A stretch of DNA of 64,000 nucleotides from Druceiella hillmani (GCA_039881145.1 JAYKKI010000014.1:1903001-1967000), one strand, 5' to 3'. Numbered from the stretch's first letter, positions 10,576-22,840 are shown. Made by a program: numbers and translations. The notes: generated by a model from the letters alone, not told the origin.

Positions 10576-11915
10576 CGTAAATATTTTAGAACCAGTTCAA
10601 CTGCAGATGGAATATTATATTTTCTTCTAATATCAATAATTAATCTGTGTATAAAGTTGCTGATGATGAAATAAGTCATTTCTCATACACGTAGAATGGA
10701 GAACTCGCAAGTCTGACAGAAACCTCTCTATACATTAAAGTTATTGTTCTTAAAAATTAACAAGTCGTAATTAACATCGGTTTATTTGTTAATTTATGAT
10801 TTTAATGCAAATGAATAATAAGTAAACTTATTAATATGAATAGGATTAATTTTTTATATAAAACAAGTTTTGCATACATAAAAAATAATTCTAGGAGACA
10901 TTAAAAGTATTTACATATAAACAATACAGGAAAATAAAACGAAATGTAAATGACCTGAGAAACTTTGAAACCCATGAATGGTTCCATGAGAAAATATTTC
11001 ACATTTTCTAAACGCGTGATTGAACAAAGTAGGTATAAAAGTAGGCTTATATTGTATATCATTTTGAAGCTTAGTATTTTACAAATGATGTTTGAAATGA
11101 AACATTTCGGTTGAAACTATTTTTATTTTGAAATATATCTCCAATATTATTAGCTTCGATATACGAACAAAAAATGTTTGACTTACTCTATATGTGGAAG
11201 CAGATACATTAAAAATGAATACGTTGCCAAATATTAGTGTAGATCTTCGTATGAACAATTTATTTATAAAATCTAATGCACATAGTAAGTGAAAAGCAAT
11301 AGAAAGTGAAAAGAAAAACAATAGAAAGTGAAAAGCATTACAGGGACCCAAAAAAATGAATGAAGTAAGAAAAAACAGGAATTAAATTCTAGTAATGCTA
11401 TATTCATCTTATTCCACAGAAAAATTCATATTGTTGCTATATTCAGAATGAGAATATAGTATGTTCTTATCAATATCTGGAATAAATATAAAATTAAATC
11501 AAAGTCGTCACAGAAGATGTTTACCACAAACACGTATCTCAATTCAGTAGTATTGCAAAACTCCGAAATATACGCTTATTTTCTGAAGATAAAGATTCAG
11601 AAAATATTTAAATAGATTGAATTAAGAAACACAAGACGGCGTAATAGTGTTATTGAGGGGATATAACTAATATCATTTTATAGTTTATTATTCGGCTATT
11701 AGATCGTAAATGTTACTTGCAACTTTGCAATGTATATATGATATACACGTGCAGTTTTAAAGTTTATTCACATTCCCGTATTACGTTATAATGCATCTTT
11801 ATCCCAGAAGCTTATCCAAAAATTATAAGAACGTATAGTAATTCGCAAAAGACATAGAAAAGATATAGACATTTCCATTAAATAAATACGCAGAACTAGA
11901 AAGACTTAAACCTAA
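10576..11915. other. AT-rich non-coding block
   Basis: No gene is recognisable. A direct repeat AATAGAAAGTGAAAAG occurs twice at about 11297-11336. The remainder is A/T-rich single-copy-looking sequence. Confidence 0.5.
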
Positions 11916-12185
11916 CCACCTTACGGCAAATGTTCCAACGTTCACAACACGATATATAATAATTATAACGCAGTAATGCACAGCAAACAACGGCAGGTAG
12001 TAGCAAAGTTTTGGCTAGGTGTGCGTTGGAAGTATCGAGAACATTTGTCGCTCGGTCATAAAGTGCTAATATGAGTGTGAACAACCTGTGAATTGGCACG
12101 GCTGCACCATCGAACTGCATCCGCCAGCGTAGCAAACTTCACGAAGTGTTTGCTTTGCCAAAACTTGCCCGTAATAGCAATCGAT
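11916..12185. other. Moderately GC-rich island
   Basis: The island includes CAACGGCAGGTAGTAGC, TTTGGCTAGGTGTGCGTTGG, GGCACGGCTGCACCATCG and CATCCGCCAGCGTAGC. The minus-strand frame (79 codons) has no recognised domain. The composition and richness in distinct words suggest constraint. Candidate regulatory element. Confidence 0.3.
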
Positions 12186-13790
12186 TAGTTTAATTGATTT
12201 TAATTCCCGTAACACGTGTACGTATGTATGCATGAGTTAACACCGGCTGGTGTTAATTTCATAGTAAACAAGACTTAGTTACGTGTGGTAAATGTTATGA
12301 GGCTGCTGATCGTGTTTTAAATCTATCTTATAATTTGTTAATGAAATGACTTACTTCGAGTTTTTAAGTTAAGAACTTGGATGAATTTGCATATAATTAG
12401 GTAGTTTTATTATATCATTATTATTATTCATTAAATGTTAATTACAAATAATAAATTGGTATATCTAATCAGAATGTAAACCGCCTAGTACGTTGTGTGT
12501 CTTAACGCTGTCTTTCACCGTACTCCTACGCTCCCTTATTTACTTTTATGGCTTTAACTCTTTATTTTCTTTATGTAGTAATAAGTTTTGTCTGCGCATA
12601 TTTTCCTTGGATTTTCAGTCTTTTTGAAGTGAAGTTTTTGTAAGTGGCCCAGGCACGAAATGAAAATAGAAAATCAAGCTGCCTCATAAATCGCATCGCG
12701 GTTGCTAGCGGCGAATTCAACAGCTACCTTTAGGTAGGTGATTGCATATTCTTTTATTTACACTATCGATTTTGGAAAGAGGTTGAGCCTTGACTTATCT
12801 ACGACTTGTGGTTTGCTCGTAGCTTCACTTGTATAGCAGACTTACTTGTGAGAGTGAGATATATTTCCAAAGGTCAAATGTATTGTCTTCGTCAGTAATC
12901 TGACTATTTTTTCTCACCCTCCACTTCTTGGCTCTGTATAAAAATACTCATCGTATAAGCATAAGCCAATTCTTTTTTTAACATCTAAGCAACAAAATAA
13001 TAAAAATATCATCCATATTTTCTTAGTTTTATATTCTATGAGTATGCATAAACATAAAAACAAATGTTGTTTCTCAACTTTTCTCGTAGTTTCAAGGATG
13101 ACATATTCCTCATTTTATAGTAGTATATAGTTTATATATTTTTTGACGCGTTGTACGTCAAAAAGTGCAACCCAAATAATAAATACATAGAAAAACTTTT
13201 TTTTTTAAATATATTTCTTCTCCACAGTGCCCTGAAATAATTTTTTTTTAATATCTTTAATAATACAGAATATTTATCTTTACTCGGTTAAATATTTGGG
13301 ATGCATTTAATTTGGATCGGTTTAGGTTTAAACTTATAGATATTTATTTGGTTTTGATTCCATTTGGATCGCATTTGAATTCGATTGGCTTTATTTGGTT
13401 TGCAATTAGTAAGAATTGAGATGAATCTGCCACTATGATAGTTATAGATTCAAAATCCTTTTTTCTGATCGATAGGCTGTATTTAATAAAAAAACTAGAA
13501 CCTATATTTGAAGAATTGTAACATTCGGCAATATATAAAGAACAATAAAATATTTAAATTAAATTACATAAAAATATTTCAATTAACTGGTTTTCTGATA
13601 GACTTCATAAATGGGCCAGTTTCAGTCGGGTTCACATCTGCAGCTGTCCTCATCACAGCCTCTTTTCAAGTAAAAAAAAAACGGTTTGTGACCGAATTTA
13701 GGCTATTTCAAAAACTTTTAATAAACAAGCGATTTCAGAAAACATTTAAAGGAGGTTGGCAAAAATTAGGTAGAGAATTTTTTTTTATAG
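12186..13790. other. AT-rich block with small island at 12640-12760
   Basis: Around 12640-12760 the GC rises (CCCAGGCACGAAATG; GCATCGCGGTTGCTAGCGGCG). At 13290-13405 the word ATTTGGATCG and close variants recur several times, a degenerate short repeat. A hairpin TTTTTGACG-CGTTGTA-CGTCAAAAA spans 13140-13164. No gene is recognised. Confidence 0.45.
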
Positions 13791-13795
13791 AAATT

Positions 13796-13991
13796 GGCCG
13801 TCCTTCACGATGCTAGTGTTAGTGTAGTATGGATGTTCTACCAGATTAAACTCTTTGTACCAGCGTGCAGCTGTAGAATATGGAGGAGCAGAGTCCTGCA
13901 ATGTTTCTATCAAGTTGGCATTTATGCCTTTGTCAGACGTTTTTCACAGTCACAGATACCTGATAACGGCTCTAACTTCGCTTTACTCCAT
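13796..13991 (-). pseudogene. Mariner transposase N-terminal remnant
   Basis: From a plausible start at 13991 on the minus strand one frame runs 65 codons with three in-frame stops: ME-stop-SEVRAVIRYL, then KGINANLIETLQDSAPPYST, AARWYKEF, and a decayed end with VKDG. This matches the N-terminal helix-turn-helix region of mariner transposases ('EvRAVIrYLfLKG...ihaelv.tLgdsaPSYSTVarWvaEFkrG'). The DDD catalytic part is absent and sequence beyond 13795 is unrelated. The opposite-strand open frames here are shadows. Confident as Tc1/mariner superfamily, less so for the exact lineage. Confidence 0.7.
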
Positions 13992-14307
13992 TTTCGTGTT
14001 ATCGCTCCACGTGATTGTACTCAAATGAATGTCATTTTCAGGGATGACGTTGTATTTATATTATTTGTCATCCGTAACTAGTGAGGATATAATCAATGTA
14101 CGACGATTTTTTAAAATTTTTAGGATGACTTGAAATATCGGATTATCATTACTTTTTAATCACTTATATAGCTGTTTATCTTTCTAATCAACAGCGTCGA
14201 TCCAATGACTGCCTCGATAGCACCCTGGCGTAGTAATTTTGTACTGGCACGTTTTTTTTAATAAATAATTGTAAAAATGTAATTATATAAATAAATATTT
14301 TATATTA

Positions 14308-14310
<3 letters not shown>

Positions 14311-14367
<57 letters not shown>

Positions 14368-14368
14368 A
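14311..14368. repeat. (TA)n microsatellite
   Basis: A nearly uninterrupted TA run, with one TGTA interruption near its right end. Confidence 0.95.
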
Positions 14369-14397
14369 TTATGTGAAAGTGATTTGAAAATAATAAC

Positions 14398-14409
14398 ATT
14401 AAGATTAAG
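14398..14409. repeat. Target-site duplication, left of copy B
   Basis: ATTAAGATTAAG, identical to 14666-14677. Its internal 6-bp periodicity is a caution. Confidence 0.65.
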
Positions 14410-14665
14410 TATTGAATATATTTGGCGTTAATTTTGTAGAAATTCATTATTCATAATTAAATGAAACTACGTGATGTAGTATTATTTCTACTTTCTTTAA
14501 TTTCTTTACCACGACCTATTACGCTCACGAGCTATTAGCAAAGATCGATATTATCTTTGCTAATATCCCACCTGAAGATGTTGTAATACAACGAAACCTA
14601 GGTCGTGGTAAAGAAATTAAAGGAAGTAGAAATAATACTACATCACGTAGTTTCATTTAATTGTG
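14410..14665. mobile_element. Fold-back hammerhead element, copy B (256 bp)
   Basis: The left arm begins TATTGAATATATTTGGCG and the right arm ends TTTCATTTAATTGTG. The right arm keeps an intact plus-strand hammerhead-like motif. In the left arm the mirror motif is destroyed after ACCACGACCTA, replaced by unrelated bases (TTACGCTCACGAGC). Perfect 12-bp direct repeats ATTAAGATTAAG flank it (14398-14409 and 14666-14677), although the flank is itself a short ATTAAG repeat, which makes this duplication less decisive than others. It has no coding capacity. Confidence 0.85.
14568..14608 (+). ncRNA. Hammerhead-like ribozyme motif, copy B
   Basis: All parts are intact: CCAC stem I, CUGAAGA, U, GUUGU-AAU-ACAAC stem II, GAAA, CC-UA-GG stem III, UC and GUGG. 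Predicted cleavage is after C14604. Because the opposite arm has lost its mirror motif, this copy is freer than copy A to fold the ribozyme in a plus-strand transcript. Confidence 0.65.
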
Positions 14666-14677
14666 ATTAAGATTAAG
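14666..14677. repeat. Target-site duplication, right of copy B
   Basis: ATTAAGATTAAG, identical to 14398-14409 and abutting the conserved right end of the element. Confidence 0.65.
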
Positions 14678-14749
14678 ATTAGTATAGAGTTAAAAAATAA
14701 ATTAAAATTTTTTGCTTCACGTGGAATATCTCTTAATAAGCAATAAAAT

Positions 14750-14900
14750 AAGCCTATAGCCGACACAATAAGAATACGTTTACCAACTACATCGAGTTCG
14801 ACGCTAAGGGCTGGTGCGCTTGTCGATAATAAAGAACACGACGAACGTAGCGATAGTGATTATGTGGGTAATCACGTCACGGTTGTTATTTTTTATTATT
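14750..14900. other. Small GC-richer island
   Basis: A modest GC rise with CATCGAGTTCGACGCTAAGG and CACGACGAACGTAGCG next to AT-rich DNA. No coding signal is recognised. Confidence 0.25.
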
Positions 14901-14949
14901 TAATTTGACATTTGAAATATAATATGTCGGTGACCTTAGTTTTCCTATG

Positions 14950-15235
14950 GACTTATCCTTACAGATCATATTTCGTATAAAACTACGAGTATAGTGCTAT
15001 CCAAAGCTTGCTGAATGACTTGAAGCCTTTATGAGGCCAATGGTAAGGGCCACGTTTTACTTCCGTATGTTATCACTGGCAATAAAGTCGTTGAAGACTT
15101 TCGTCTTTAAACACTTTTTTGGAAGATTGATCTCAGTCGAGTTGGATTTTTAGAATAATTTCTTTCTCAAAGATGTTTTTACCTGATTGTATAGATTGTC
15201 CCAGGTATGCATAGTGAACAGTAACTTTGAGTGGA
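14950..15235 (-). pseudogene. Non-LTR retrotransposon RT C-terminal remnant ('YLGQ' type)
   Basis: On the minus strand, frames give KVTVHYAYLGQSIQSGKN, FEKEIILKIQLD, then ITYGSKTWPLPLAS and finally LDSTILVVLYEI. This is the order of the post-RT region typical of a common insect non-LTR family: 'YLGQ.iqlgk.nfekEI.rRIqLgW...F', 'PVmtYGsEtWsLT', 'aMERaMLgVsLrD.iRN'. Several frameshifts and stops show it is dead. It is in the same broad class as the 60.5-kb fragment and could derive from the same family on the other strand. Confidence 0.7.
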
Positions 15236-15239
15236 ACAC

Positions 15240-16750
15240 AAATTATTTTTTTTTTCAAAATTTTTTTGTTTATTTAAATGTTTGATTTGAATGAAATAAA
15301 AATTGCAGTGGTGTGATGCTTGCGATTCAAATTAAATCTAGGCAACCATTGGTTCCGATCGAATATTGCCTAAATACATTTTGTTTGCCTGTTTATTTGT
15401 GTATTTTATCATACCAAAACAATTAGACCGATTCAATTGGAATATTACAAATATTACAAAATATGGCCTGTTCTACCTTTTATTTCGATGAAAGGGTTGA
15501 TCTTAATAACCATGATTTTGTGACTCGTATTGGGGATCATGTTGGGTTATAAATGTTTAATTGAATTGTTATCTAAATAATACCTTGTGATGAGATAATA
15601 ATTACAAAAAGATCACGAGAATCGTTTCAAAGATAAGAAGGATCAAGTTAGGAGAAATAGGCCAGTGCGTCATATGTAAAAGTTTTGGGGTATTTGCAAT
15701 AATAGTACTTGTAATAATGTGTTACGATAGTATAATATTTTTCCATAGATATAAAGTAACAAGTTCAAAATTTTGTTATTCGGTAATAATTTTATAAATA
15801 TTATAAAAAGCACCCGAAACTATTTAGGAACTTCTATTCCATTTACACATACATTAACCAAGATGTAATCCATCAACCTATTACTGATATTTTAACCCTT
15901 GTTACTTATGAAACTGTTCCTATGGCATTAATTATAAATTATTTTCTGTTTATAGTCTAGCCGTTAGCTATTATATAGACCAAAATAGAATTACTATTTT
16001 TGGTCCCCCAAAGCATTTTTGGGTCACTTTTTTCCTTAAGATTTAAAATTCAATTATTTCCCTTAAAACAGTAGGAACTGAAAATTCAAGCAATAGCTAG
16101 CTACGAATACCAAGTCGCAGGCAAGAGTTAGTAATCCTATATTTCTTTAATATGTTCGTTGTTTTTATTTAAACTGCGATTAGTTAGTCTATTTTAATTT
16201 ATTGACTACTAGTTTATGATAACCGATAGGTTGCTCAAAGCGTGCCAATGTTTTGAAATCGAAAAGCTATGATTTCTAGTTTCAAGTGTTTGAAAAGCAG
16301 TTTTCTCATAATGGTAGTCATTTTTGAGGTGAATTCATTGAAATGAAAATGTGGACGTTTTGCTTCAAATATATAGATGTAGCTCTTTATATTTTTCTGC
16401 AATATCCAAGACAAATCACATATACAGCAATTAGCTAAATCATTTAACAAGATAATATGTGCAAACGTAGCTTAATGTTTGTAGTTTTTCTTTATTAAAT
16501 CAAAACGCGTAGTTTTTGATTTGCCATCAATCGTTTCACTTCAAGAGTACAAGTAGGTCATAGTAGTTGCTTCGCCAAGGGTATCCGGGACTCCGTTACA
16601 CGTGCCGGATACACAAAAGAAAATCTAGACTGAAATCGATAGTCCATAAAACAATAAGGTAAAATACCTAACTCGATACGAGTGCCTAGTTCAGAGAAAC
16701 TTCACTGTTATAAACGTATATATGTATGAAAACTGTATTCCTTTTATGTG
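15240..16750. other. AT-rich non-coding block
   Basis: No gene is recognisable. A short richer patch lies at 16556-16615 (GCTTCGCCAAGGGTATCCGG). The minus-strand open frame at 16235-16450 has no recognised domain. Confidence 0.5.
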
Positions 16751-16757
16751 TGATATC

Positions 16758-16774
16758 TACACACACACACACTC

Positions 16775-16834
<60 letters not shown>
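16758..16834. repeat. Compound (CA)n/(TA)n microsatellite
   Basis: A short (CA)n run is followed, after TCATT, by about 28 TA units. Confidence 0.95.
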
Positions 16835-17560
16835 CATGAAATATTAAAGTGTGTTCCGCACAAATATGCTCAGTGTAGCTACAGTGATCCGCAATTATCA
16901 GTAGTGAGAAAATGAATATTTCAACGAAATAATCTTACAAACTAGGATTTATATGAGCCACTTAGTATTCATAAATGATGATACCGTAATCAACGACACA
17001 TAGTTTATTGTGTGACTTAGGAAGATAATTTTCTTTTAACCATTATACTCATAAATCATAAAAATCCACCCTTGCATTATAGTATCTTCGTTTTAATGTT
17101 ATTTTTGCCCTTACTATTAATGACATAATAACTTTTTAGCAAAATAATGTTTTGATTTACTGACGACTGGAGATTGAAGAACCTAACACAATAAATAAGT
17201 GTTACTTTGCTTTTTATTAGTTTTGTAAATTGTATATCCTTAATGTGTGAAATATTGTAAAGTAACTTTAGTAATTTTTTTGACAGCAAGTTTTTCTTGC
17301 TAAATGCTAATGATAACGTTTCGCAAATTGAGGAATATTAAAATAGAATGAATAATTTTAAAGCATTTCTTCCAAGAAAGAACTTGCGTACAAAAAAGCT
17401 CGCGTACATTTAAACCCTAGCTGGATTGCAAAAGTTTTCTTAAAATATATACGACTTTAAAAATAATCATTCAGTTTGACATCGCTGACAAGAAAGTTTT
17501 ATTAAGGAGACAGAATTCTACGTTCCCAAATCATATAATCATTGTAACAGCCGAATAAAT
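16835..17560. other. AT-rich non-coding block
   Basis: No gene, repeat or recognisable motif stands out. Confidence 0.5.
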
Positions 17561-18060
17561 TGAAGGTGACGTAGTACTCGCGGTCGTAGATTTGGAGAAC
17601 CTTCAAAATATGGAAAACACCAGATGCAGTAAAAAAAAGCAAGAAATTCACCGTCCCGCTAATCTACAAGGCGCGACCTCAGCTCCTCATAAATACTCGA
17701 GCAATTTATCCGCGCGAGTGGCTTCAATAAATACACAGCAAGTAGCGAGCAAGTGCGGCGGGCGTAGATGTTATTAAAACGCAATGAATCCGCAAGCCGC
17801 AGGGCGGGCGGGCGGAGGGCAACGGGGGCGACGCGCGAACTGTCTTATCATTACTCTTCTCACCTTTATTTCGAAATTGCCAAGATATATGCGGTCGGGC
17901 CGAGCAATTTTCCCCAGCCGACATATCTTTAAACGAATACCTACACTTAGTGAATTTATAGCTGTTTAAAACTATACTTTGACGGTGCTTGCCGCTGGCA
18001 ACTTTGAAAATTTACCGTTCGTCGCGTTTTGCTAACTCTCCCCTCTATAATGGCTACAAT
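17561..18060. other. GC-rich island
   Basis: A broad island with AAGGCGCGACCTCAGC, TTTATCCGCGCGAGTGG, CAGGGCGGGCGGGCGGAGGG and CGGGGGCGACGCGCG, followed by CTTATCATT (GATA-like) and a second CpG patch near 17985. Open frames of about 61-66 codons overlap on both strands and are unrecognised. CpG density suggests a regulatory element or promoter-proximal sequence. Confidence 0.4.
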
Positions 18061-18620
18061 TTAAAGAGACAATACATTACGTTCATAATATTGATATGAT
18101 TGAAGTAAAATCGACGGACGTCTTATAAACATGGACAAAAGTAGAAACATAAACATTAAGGTGAGTTACGATCTATTAGCTATTAATAAAAAGTGATAAA
18201 TTAATTTTTTTATTTAGAGTTAAAGTTGAAAAAGTTGTCCTAAATTTGATAAAACGATGAATCAAAAATATATTTTTTCATGTTTATATTTGAGAAAAAG
18301 TAGGGAAATTATGTAAATATTTATATATGAATATATATTTTTCTCTTCGCATTGAAATTTTACGAAAGGACTTTTAAAAAGTTTTCTGTTACAGTTGAGG
18401 CAAGTGCTTTTTTTTATCATATCTAATTAGTTAGTTTGAAATTTTGAATATTGACTAAGAGACAGTTATGAATATTCAGTTATTATAATTATAATTAATT
18501 CTCGGGTACAACGTGTTTAGTTAAACATATCCCTAATAAACGAAATACTTTTATCACGAAGAATAAGACATTTTTCCCTTAAGCGTGAGACCAACTTGGA
18601 AGTGCTTATTTATATATTTT
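18061..18620. other. AT-rich non-coding block
   Basis: No gene or repeat is recognised. Confidence 0.5.
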
Positions 18621-18900
18621 ATTTTTCAGGAACCTTATAAAAAAAGGTGGCAAATCGGACCGCAGCGAATTTCATTGTTCAAGCGTAATCGTACCTGCGC
18701 ATATGAGAAACTGTATTTTACCATGGACAGAAATATATTGGAGACAGTTAGAGGGTAGCTAAGTCGACGCAATGTCGATGTACCGCTTGACATAATTTGT
18801 ACGCGTTGTTTTGCAATCAGGGCACGGTTGGCATACCAATTCCTTGAAAACAATTGATCGTAATGAACAGAAACCGGGGGCAATCAACTTTGTATTTAAG
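18621..18900. other. Mixed-composition island
   Basis: Moderate GC rise with CGGACCGCAGCGAATTTC, GTCGACGCAATGTCG and GGGCACGGTTGGCATACC. Overlapping open frames on both strands lack recognisable domains. Candidate conserved non-coding element. Confidence 0.3.
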
Positions 18901-19090
18901 GGTCAGTTTATTTTTATTTTTCATTATTTTCCACATGAGAGAAACGAAAAAAGAAATTACAAATTCGTAGCGAAAAACTGCAATACTTTTGTCTTTCAAA
19001 TAGCGAGGCATAACTATCTACCCAGGATACATTTTTAGGCCTCTCTCGCCAGTACAAATTTTGTCCTTACTTAAATATATTGCGTATATA

Positions 19091-19899
19091 TACAATATTC
19101 TGTTGCACATACTATATTTATTGTACGCATTCGTGAGTTTAAATCTTAATTAAATATAAAAAAATATACAAATGTTGAAAACAATTGTTAATTACAATAT
19201 AAATTTAAATTGCTAATTACAATATAAACTATTAATAATGTCTATTACATTATTAATAGTTTATATTAATTTATATTATAATAAAATGTATTTAATAAAT
19301 TCTAAATTTTTGATTTCATTAAACATACAATAAAGCAAAATGGTTGTAATATTTTAATTCTTCGCGATATTACAGGCGAATAGGTTAAAATATTTCTTTC
19401 TAGGATATGTATATAATTGATTGAAATATCATATATTTAAATAAAATCATTGATTTTAATGGACGTAGGCAAGATAAAACAAATAGGACCGCCGTATTAA
19501 CCCCTATTTCATGGACATAAATAGTCTAATTTTAACCAAATTTTCACACAATGTGTTTAATTTATTCATGAATAAAAAATAAAGAAAACTGACATTTCTT
19601 CCTACAAAGAGACATTTCTTTTGGCTTTGACGTAAACCACAAGCATCAATGAAAAGTCAGTATATGGGGGAGATCTATTATAACTGAAAAACATATAAAT
19701 GGCCGTTGTAAACGTAGAATTTATTAAATTCATTTTATTAAAACTATTACATTGTTAATAGTTTATACTGTAATTAGCAATTTAAATTTATATTGTAATT
19801 AACAATTGTTTTCAACATTTGTATATTTTTTGATATTTAATTAAGATTTAAACTCACGAATGCGTACAATAAATATAATATGTGCAACAGAATATTGTA
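19091..19899. mobile_element. 0.8-kb element with 150-bp terminal inverted repeats
   Basis: The segment 19091-19240 is the reverse complement of 19750-19899 with a handful of differences. Ends read (TA)CAATATTCTGTTGCACAT and its complement. A TA dinucleotide lies at each boundary, which would fit a Tc1/mariner-type target site, although the surrounding DNA is TA-rich. The 500-bp interior has no open frame of note. A second, smaller palindrome (ATTAATAATGT/ACATTATTAAT) sits at the inner edge of the left arm. It looks like a large MITE; no transposase family can be named. Confidence 0.75.
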
Positions 19900-21470
19900 C
19901 AGTAGTCATAGGTTAAATAGATCTCCATGCGAGTATATCAAAGAACAACGTACACAGTTCGCCACCCCGCCAGGTATCGCAATGTACATGGATATATTAA
20001 AAGTTATACATCAAAATTAAGTTATTTCCATACGAATGTAAGTGTGCGTACATACATAATTAAACTTGGCGCAAACTTTCAAACAATACGTCCCCGAAAA
20101 GTTAAAGTTAATTACGAGTACCTACGGGAAATTTAGACAATGTTAGCGTCGTAATATATTAAATTTAACTATTGTATGCATTCATCCGTAATTGGAACAA
20201 GAAGTAAACAGTGGTTATCCACTGTATATGTATACATTTCATGGCAAGTACATTCATATGCTACCAGACGATTGTTTAATTTTTAACGAAGAATTTTGCG
20301 TGGGTTTGTTTTGGTTTGTCGCAATCAGACTATTTGAAATTTGTAACCGGTACTTTGATATTTGACGTTATTATTTAAGTGAAAAGAAACTAATTAACTT
20401 GTTCAAGTTATAAGTGATAATTTATCACTTTTTTCTTTAATGCTATTCAAAATTTAGTGTATATAATACGTTAATTATAAAGGAGCTAACTTGGGAGTTT
20501 AAGAGCAGCTAAACAGTTATATTTTTACAACAGTTATATTTATACAACTAACAAGAAAATACGGTTAAATTTTTCTAATTCGATACATGGTTTAGTCAAA
20601 ATATTTCTTATGTTAATCTCTTTCCAAATCTGAAATATTTACGTAGGAATGATATGAGGAGCTTATATCATAAATAATTTAAATATGTTTTGTCTAATAT
20701 TTTATAAAAATTTAATTCTTATTGGTTGCACACATTTCATTTAATTTTATGATGTAACTTGCTAATAGACTATTTTTATCGACTTTCTTTACTAAATAGC
20801 TCACGTTCTCATTTATATAAAAATACCAGAAGTAGGTAATTTTATACTTATATAAGTAAATTTATATCTTCAACTCAGTTTAAACCGACAAACATGTAAC
20901 GCCTAAACTAGATAAAGTTATACTTCACCTCTATTATTTACTGCAGGAAATATTTCAATCAACATTGAAATGAGGATCAGTCGAAAAGAGAAGAGACTTG
21001 TATACATACTTAAAGAAGTTGCAAACAAAAGTTTAAATATTTAAGCGCAGGAAGCGTTTCTATTAAATTATTGAAATATTAATATTGTTTTTCACCATAG
21101 TAAACATATTCTCTAGTGAACTTTTTACATGCATAAAAATCGTATGAATTTTTCTGAACCGCTTAGAATAATAGCTTTTATGCACTTGTACACATATAAG
21201 GTTAAATAATGTTTCTGTTCAATTATTTATAAATTTCAATCTATCATAACGTAAATATACTGGGGTCAGGTTAATTTTCTTACGAACTTTGCGTGAGGTT
21301 CTAAAAGCTCTCGTTTTTCATAATTTTTGGATCATTTTCTCGGAAATAGGTTAGAGACATATTTTTCATTATATTTCTGAAAAAAATATTTTTGAGGATT
21401 TAAATGTTTTTCGAGTATTTAATTTTTCCTTTCCAAAATTACAATATGAACATTTTTGAGTGTTATTTAC
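19900..21470. other. AT-rich non-coding block
   Basis: No gene is recognised. Short hairpins occur, for example CAGTGG-TTAT-CCACTG near 20208-20223 and AAGTGATA-ATT-TATCACTT at 20412-20430. Confidence 0.5.
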
Positions 21471-21474
21471 TAAA

Positions 21475-21640
21475 ACGTTTGCGGGTTAATATGCTTCATT
21501 ATAGCGCCAAATTTTGAGTTTCTGCATCTAGCGGATTCTAATTAAAATGGTAGTGACCGACGATAAACAGGTGGGTGATCTTATAAAGTTTCCATTTTTC
21601 CTTTAGAGGTAGGAATCAGAAAACAAAACATTTGAGATCT
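21475..21640 (+). repeat. Degenerate lepidopteran-type dispersed repeat
   Basis: GGTTAATATGCTTCATTATAG, then GTTTCTGCATC, then GGTGATCTTATAAAGTTTCC and AGGTAGGAATC follow the same order as the copies at 58.1 and 58.8 kb (GTTAATATG ... GTTTCTACC ... GTGATCTTATAAGGGTTCCG ... AGGAACCCT). Confidence 0.6.
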
Positions 21641-21902
21641 TTATAACTTGAATTTTCATATTATATTCCAAACGATACGTCGTCGATAAACAATAATATT
21701 AATGACACTAACACAAAAATTGAGAAAGTCTTGAGAACTTAATTCGTATCCTGTAACATTTTTATATTCACAAAGTCTGGCCCCAAATTTTAAGCAGGAA
21801 CACATAAATTCCAAAGCACATGTAGTTTTTTTTTACTTAAGGATCAGAATCTTTTTCAAAAAATGGTTTAGACCCAAAGTTATACAAGATAATTACTACT
21901 GT

Positions 21903-22140
21903 TAGACGATACTTTTATGGCTTACGAAAATATCTTTAACTTAGCTTGATGAAAACAAAAACAGAGTTCTTTCTCTACAAATGTCTAATATTACCTGTTC
22001 TAAGCTACGCTGCTGAAATGTGGGTCATGTGATCATCCAACAAAGAAAAGATCCATAGGAATATATGAACGAAAAATTATAATGAGCCTACTAGGAGGCA
22101 TTTTTGAGAATAACACAGGAGATGAATGAGGAATTTTAAG
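21903..22140 (+). pseudogene. Non-LTR retrotransposon RT C-terminal remnant
   Basis: One frame reads RRYFYGLRKYL, stop, LSLMKTKTEFFLYKCLILPV, LSYAAEMWVM, and after one frameshift ERKIIMSLLGGIFENNTGDE. This matches the region after the RT domain of a second insect non-LTR type: 'NrcYYgLrk.L.s.lLsr.tK..LYktLI.PVL.YgaE.W' and 'fERKILR.ifGgi.e..gewr'. Stops and a frameshift mark it as dead. Downstream (22200-22300) the words GGAGTGAGATTCGCGG may be further decayed element. Confidence 0.7.
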
Positions 22141-22353
22141 CTTAGAAGAGCTTTTTTTGTTAAAATATATGATATGTTATATAATTTGTCAAAATATATG
22201 TAGGAGCAGGAAGAATATCCGGAGTGAGATTCGCGGATTAGGAAGAAGTCTAAAAGTACTGAGGGTGAATGAAGACTGACGGATGAGTGCTGAGAGTTGA
22301 AAAGCCTGAAGATAACTTCTTAAAAGGGCTGTTTCGCCACTAAAGGAGAAGAA

Positions 22354-22510
22354 CATTTTTATATGAATATTATTGCGTGTTAAATACCAAGTTACATACG
22401 AATTATTATGCTTAAAAGGTATGAGATACATACGGATTATCATGCTTCGTCATTTTTATATGAGTATTATTGCATGTTAAATACCAAGATATATACGGAT
22501 TATTATGCTT
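22354..22510. repeat. Direct repeat of about 59 bp, 97 bp apart
   Basis: CATTTTTATATGAATATTAT... (22354-22412) recurs as CATTTTTATATGAGTATTAT... (22451-22510), both ending in ATTATTATGCTT or a close match; a third partial copy (ACATACGGATTATCATGCTT) lies at 22427-22446. The open frame over it is a by-product of the repetition. Confidence 0.85.
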
Positions 22511-22840
22511 TATATTTATCATTACTATGTCAAGTTGTTAACGTAGGACTAACTTTGTGCTACATGTTTTTAATAATGTTTATCAAATCAAGAATGCATT
22601 CAAGACTTAAAAAGAAAAAGTTGAAATTCATTATAAGTGAATTAAATTAACCACATATCTTTTGTCGCTTTATGATTATTACTTTCAGAAATATAAGCAC
22701 TCAAAATATTCTCGAAGTAGTTCGATATTAATTATCATAAATTCCTTCTTTTATTCCATAATACTCATAAATAATTATGTACTTGTATTAATCAACATTT
22801 TTATGATTTTCCAATAGATTTTTTTATAAACGGTAACATG
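22511..22840. other. AT-rich non-coding block
   Basis: No gene or repeat is recognised. Confidence 0.45.

Noticed and set aside
13508..14081. Two plus-strand frames of 95-102 codons
   Set aside because: The second is the antisense of the decayed mariner transposase; the first has no recognised domain.
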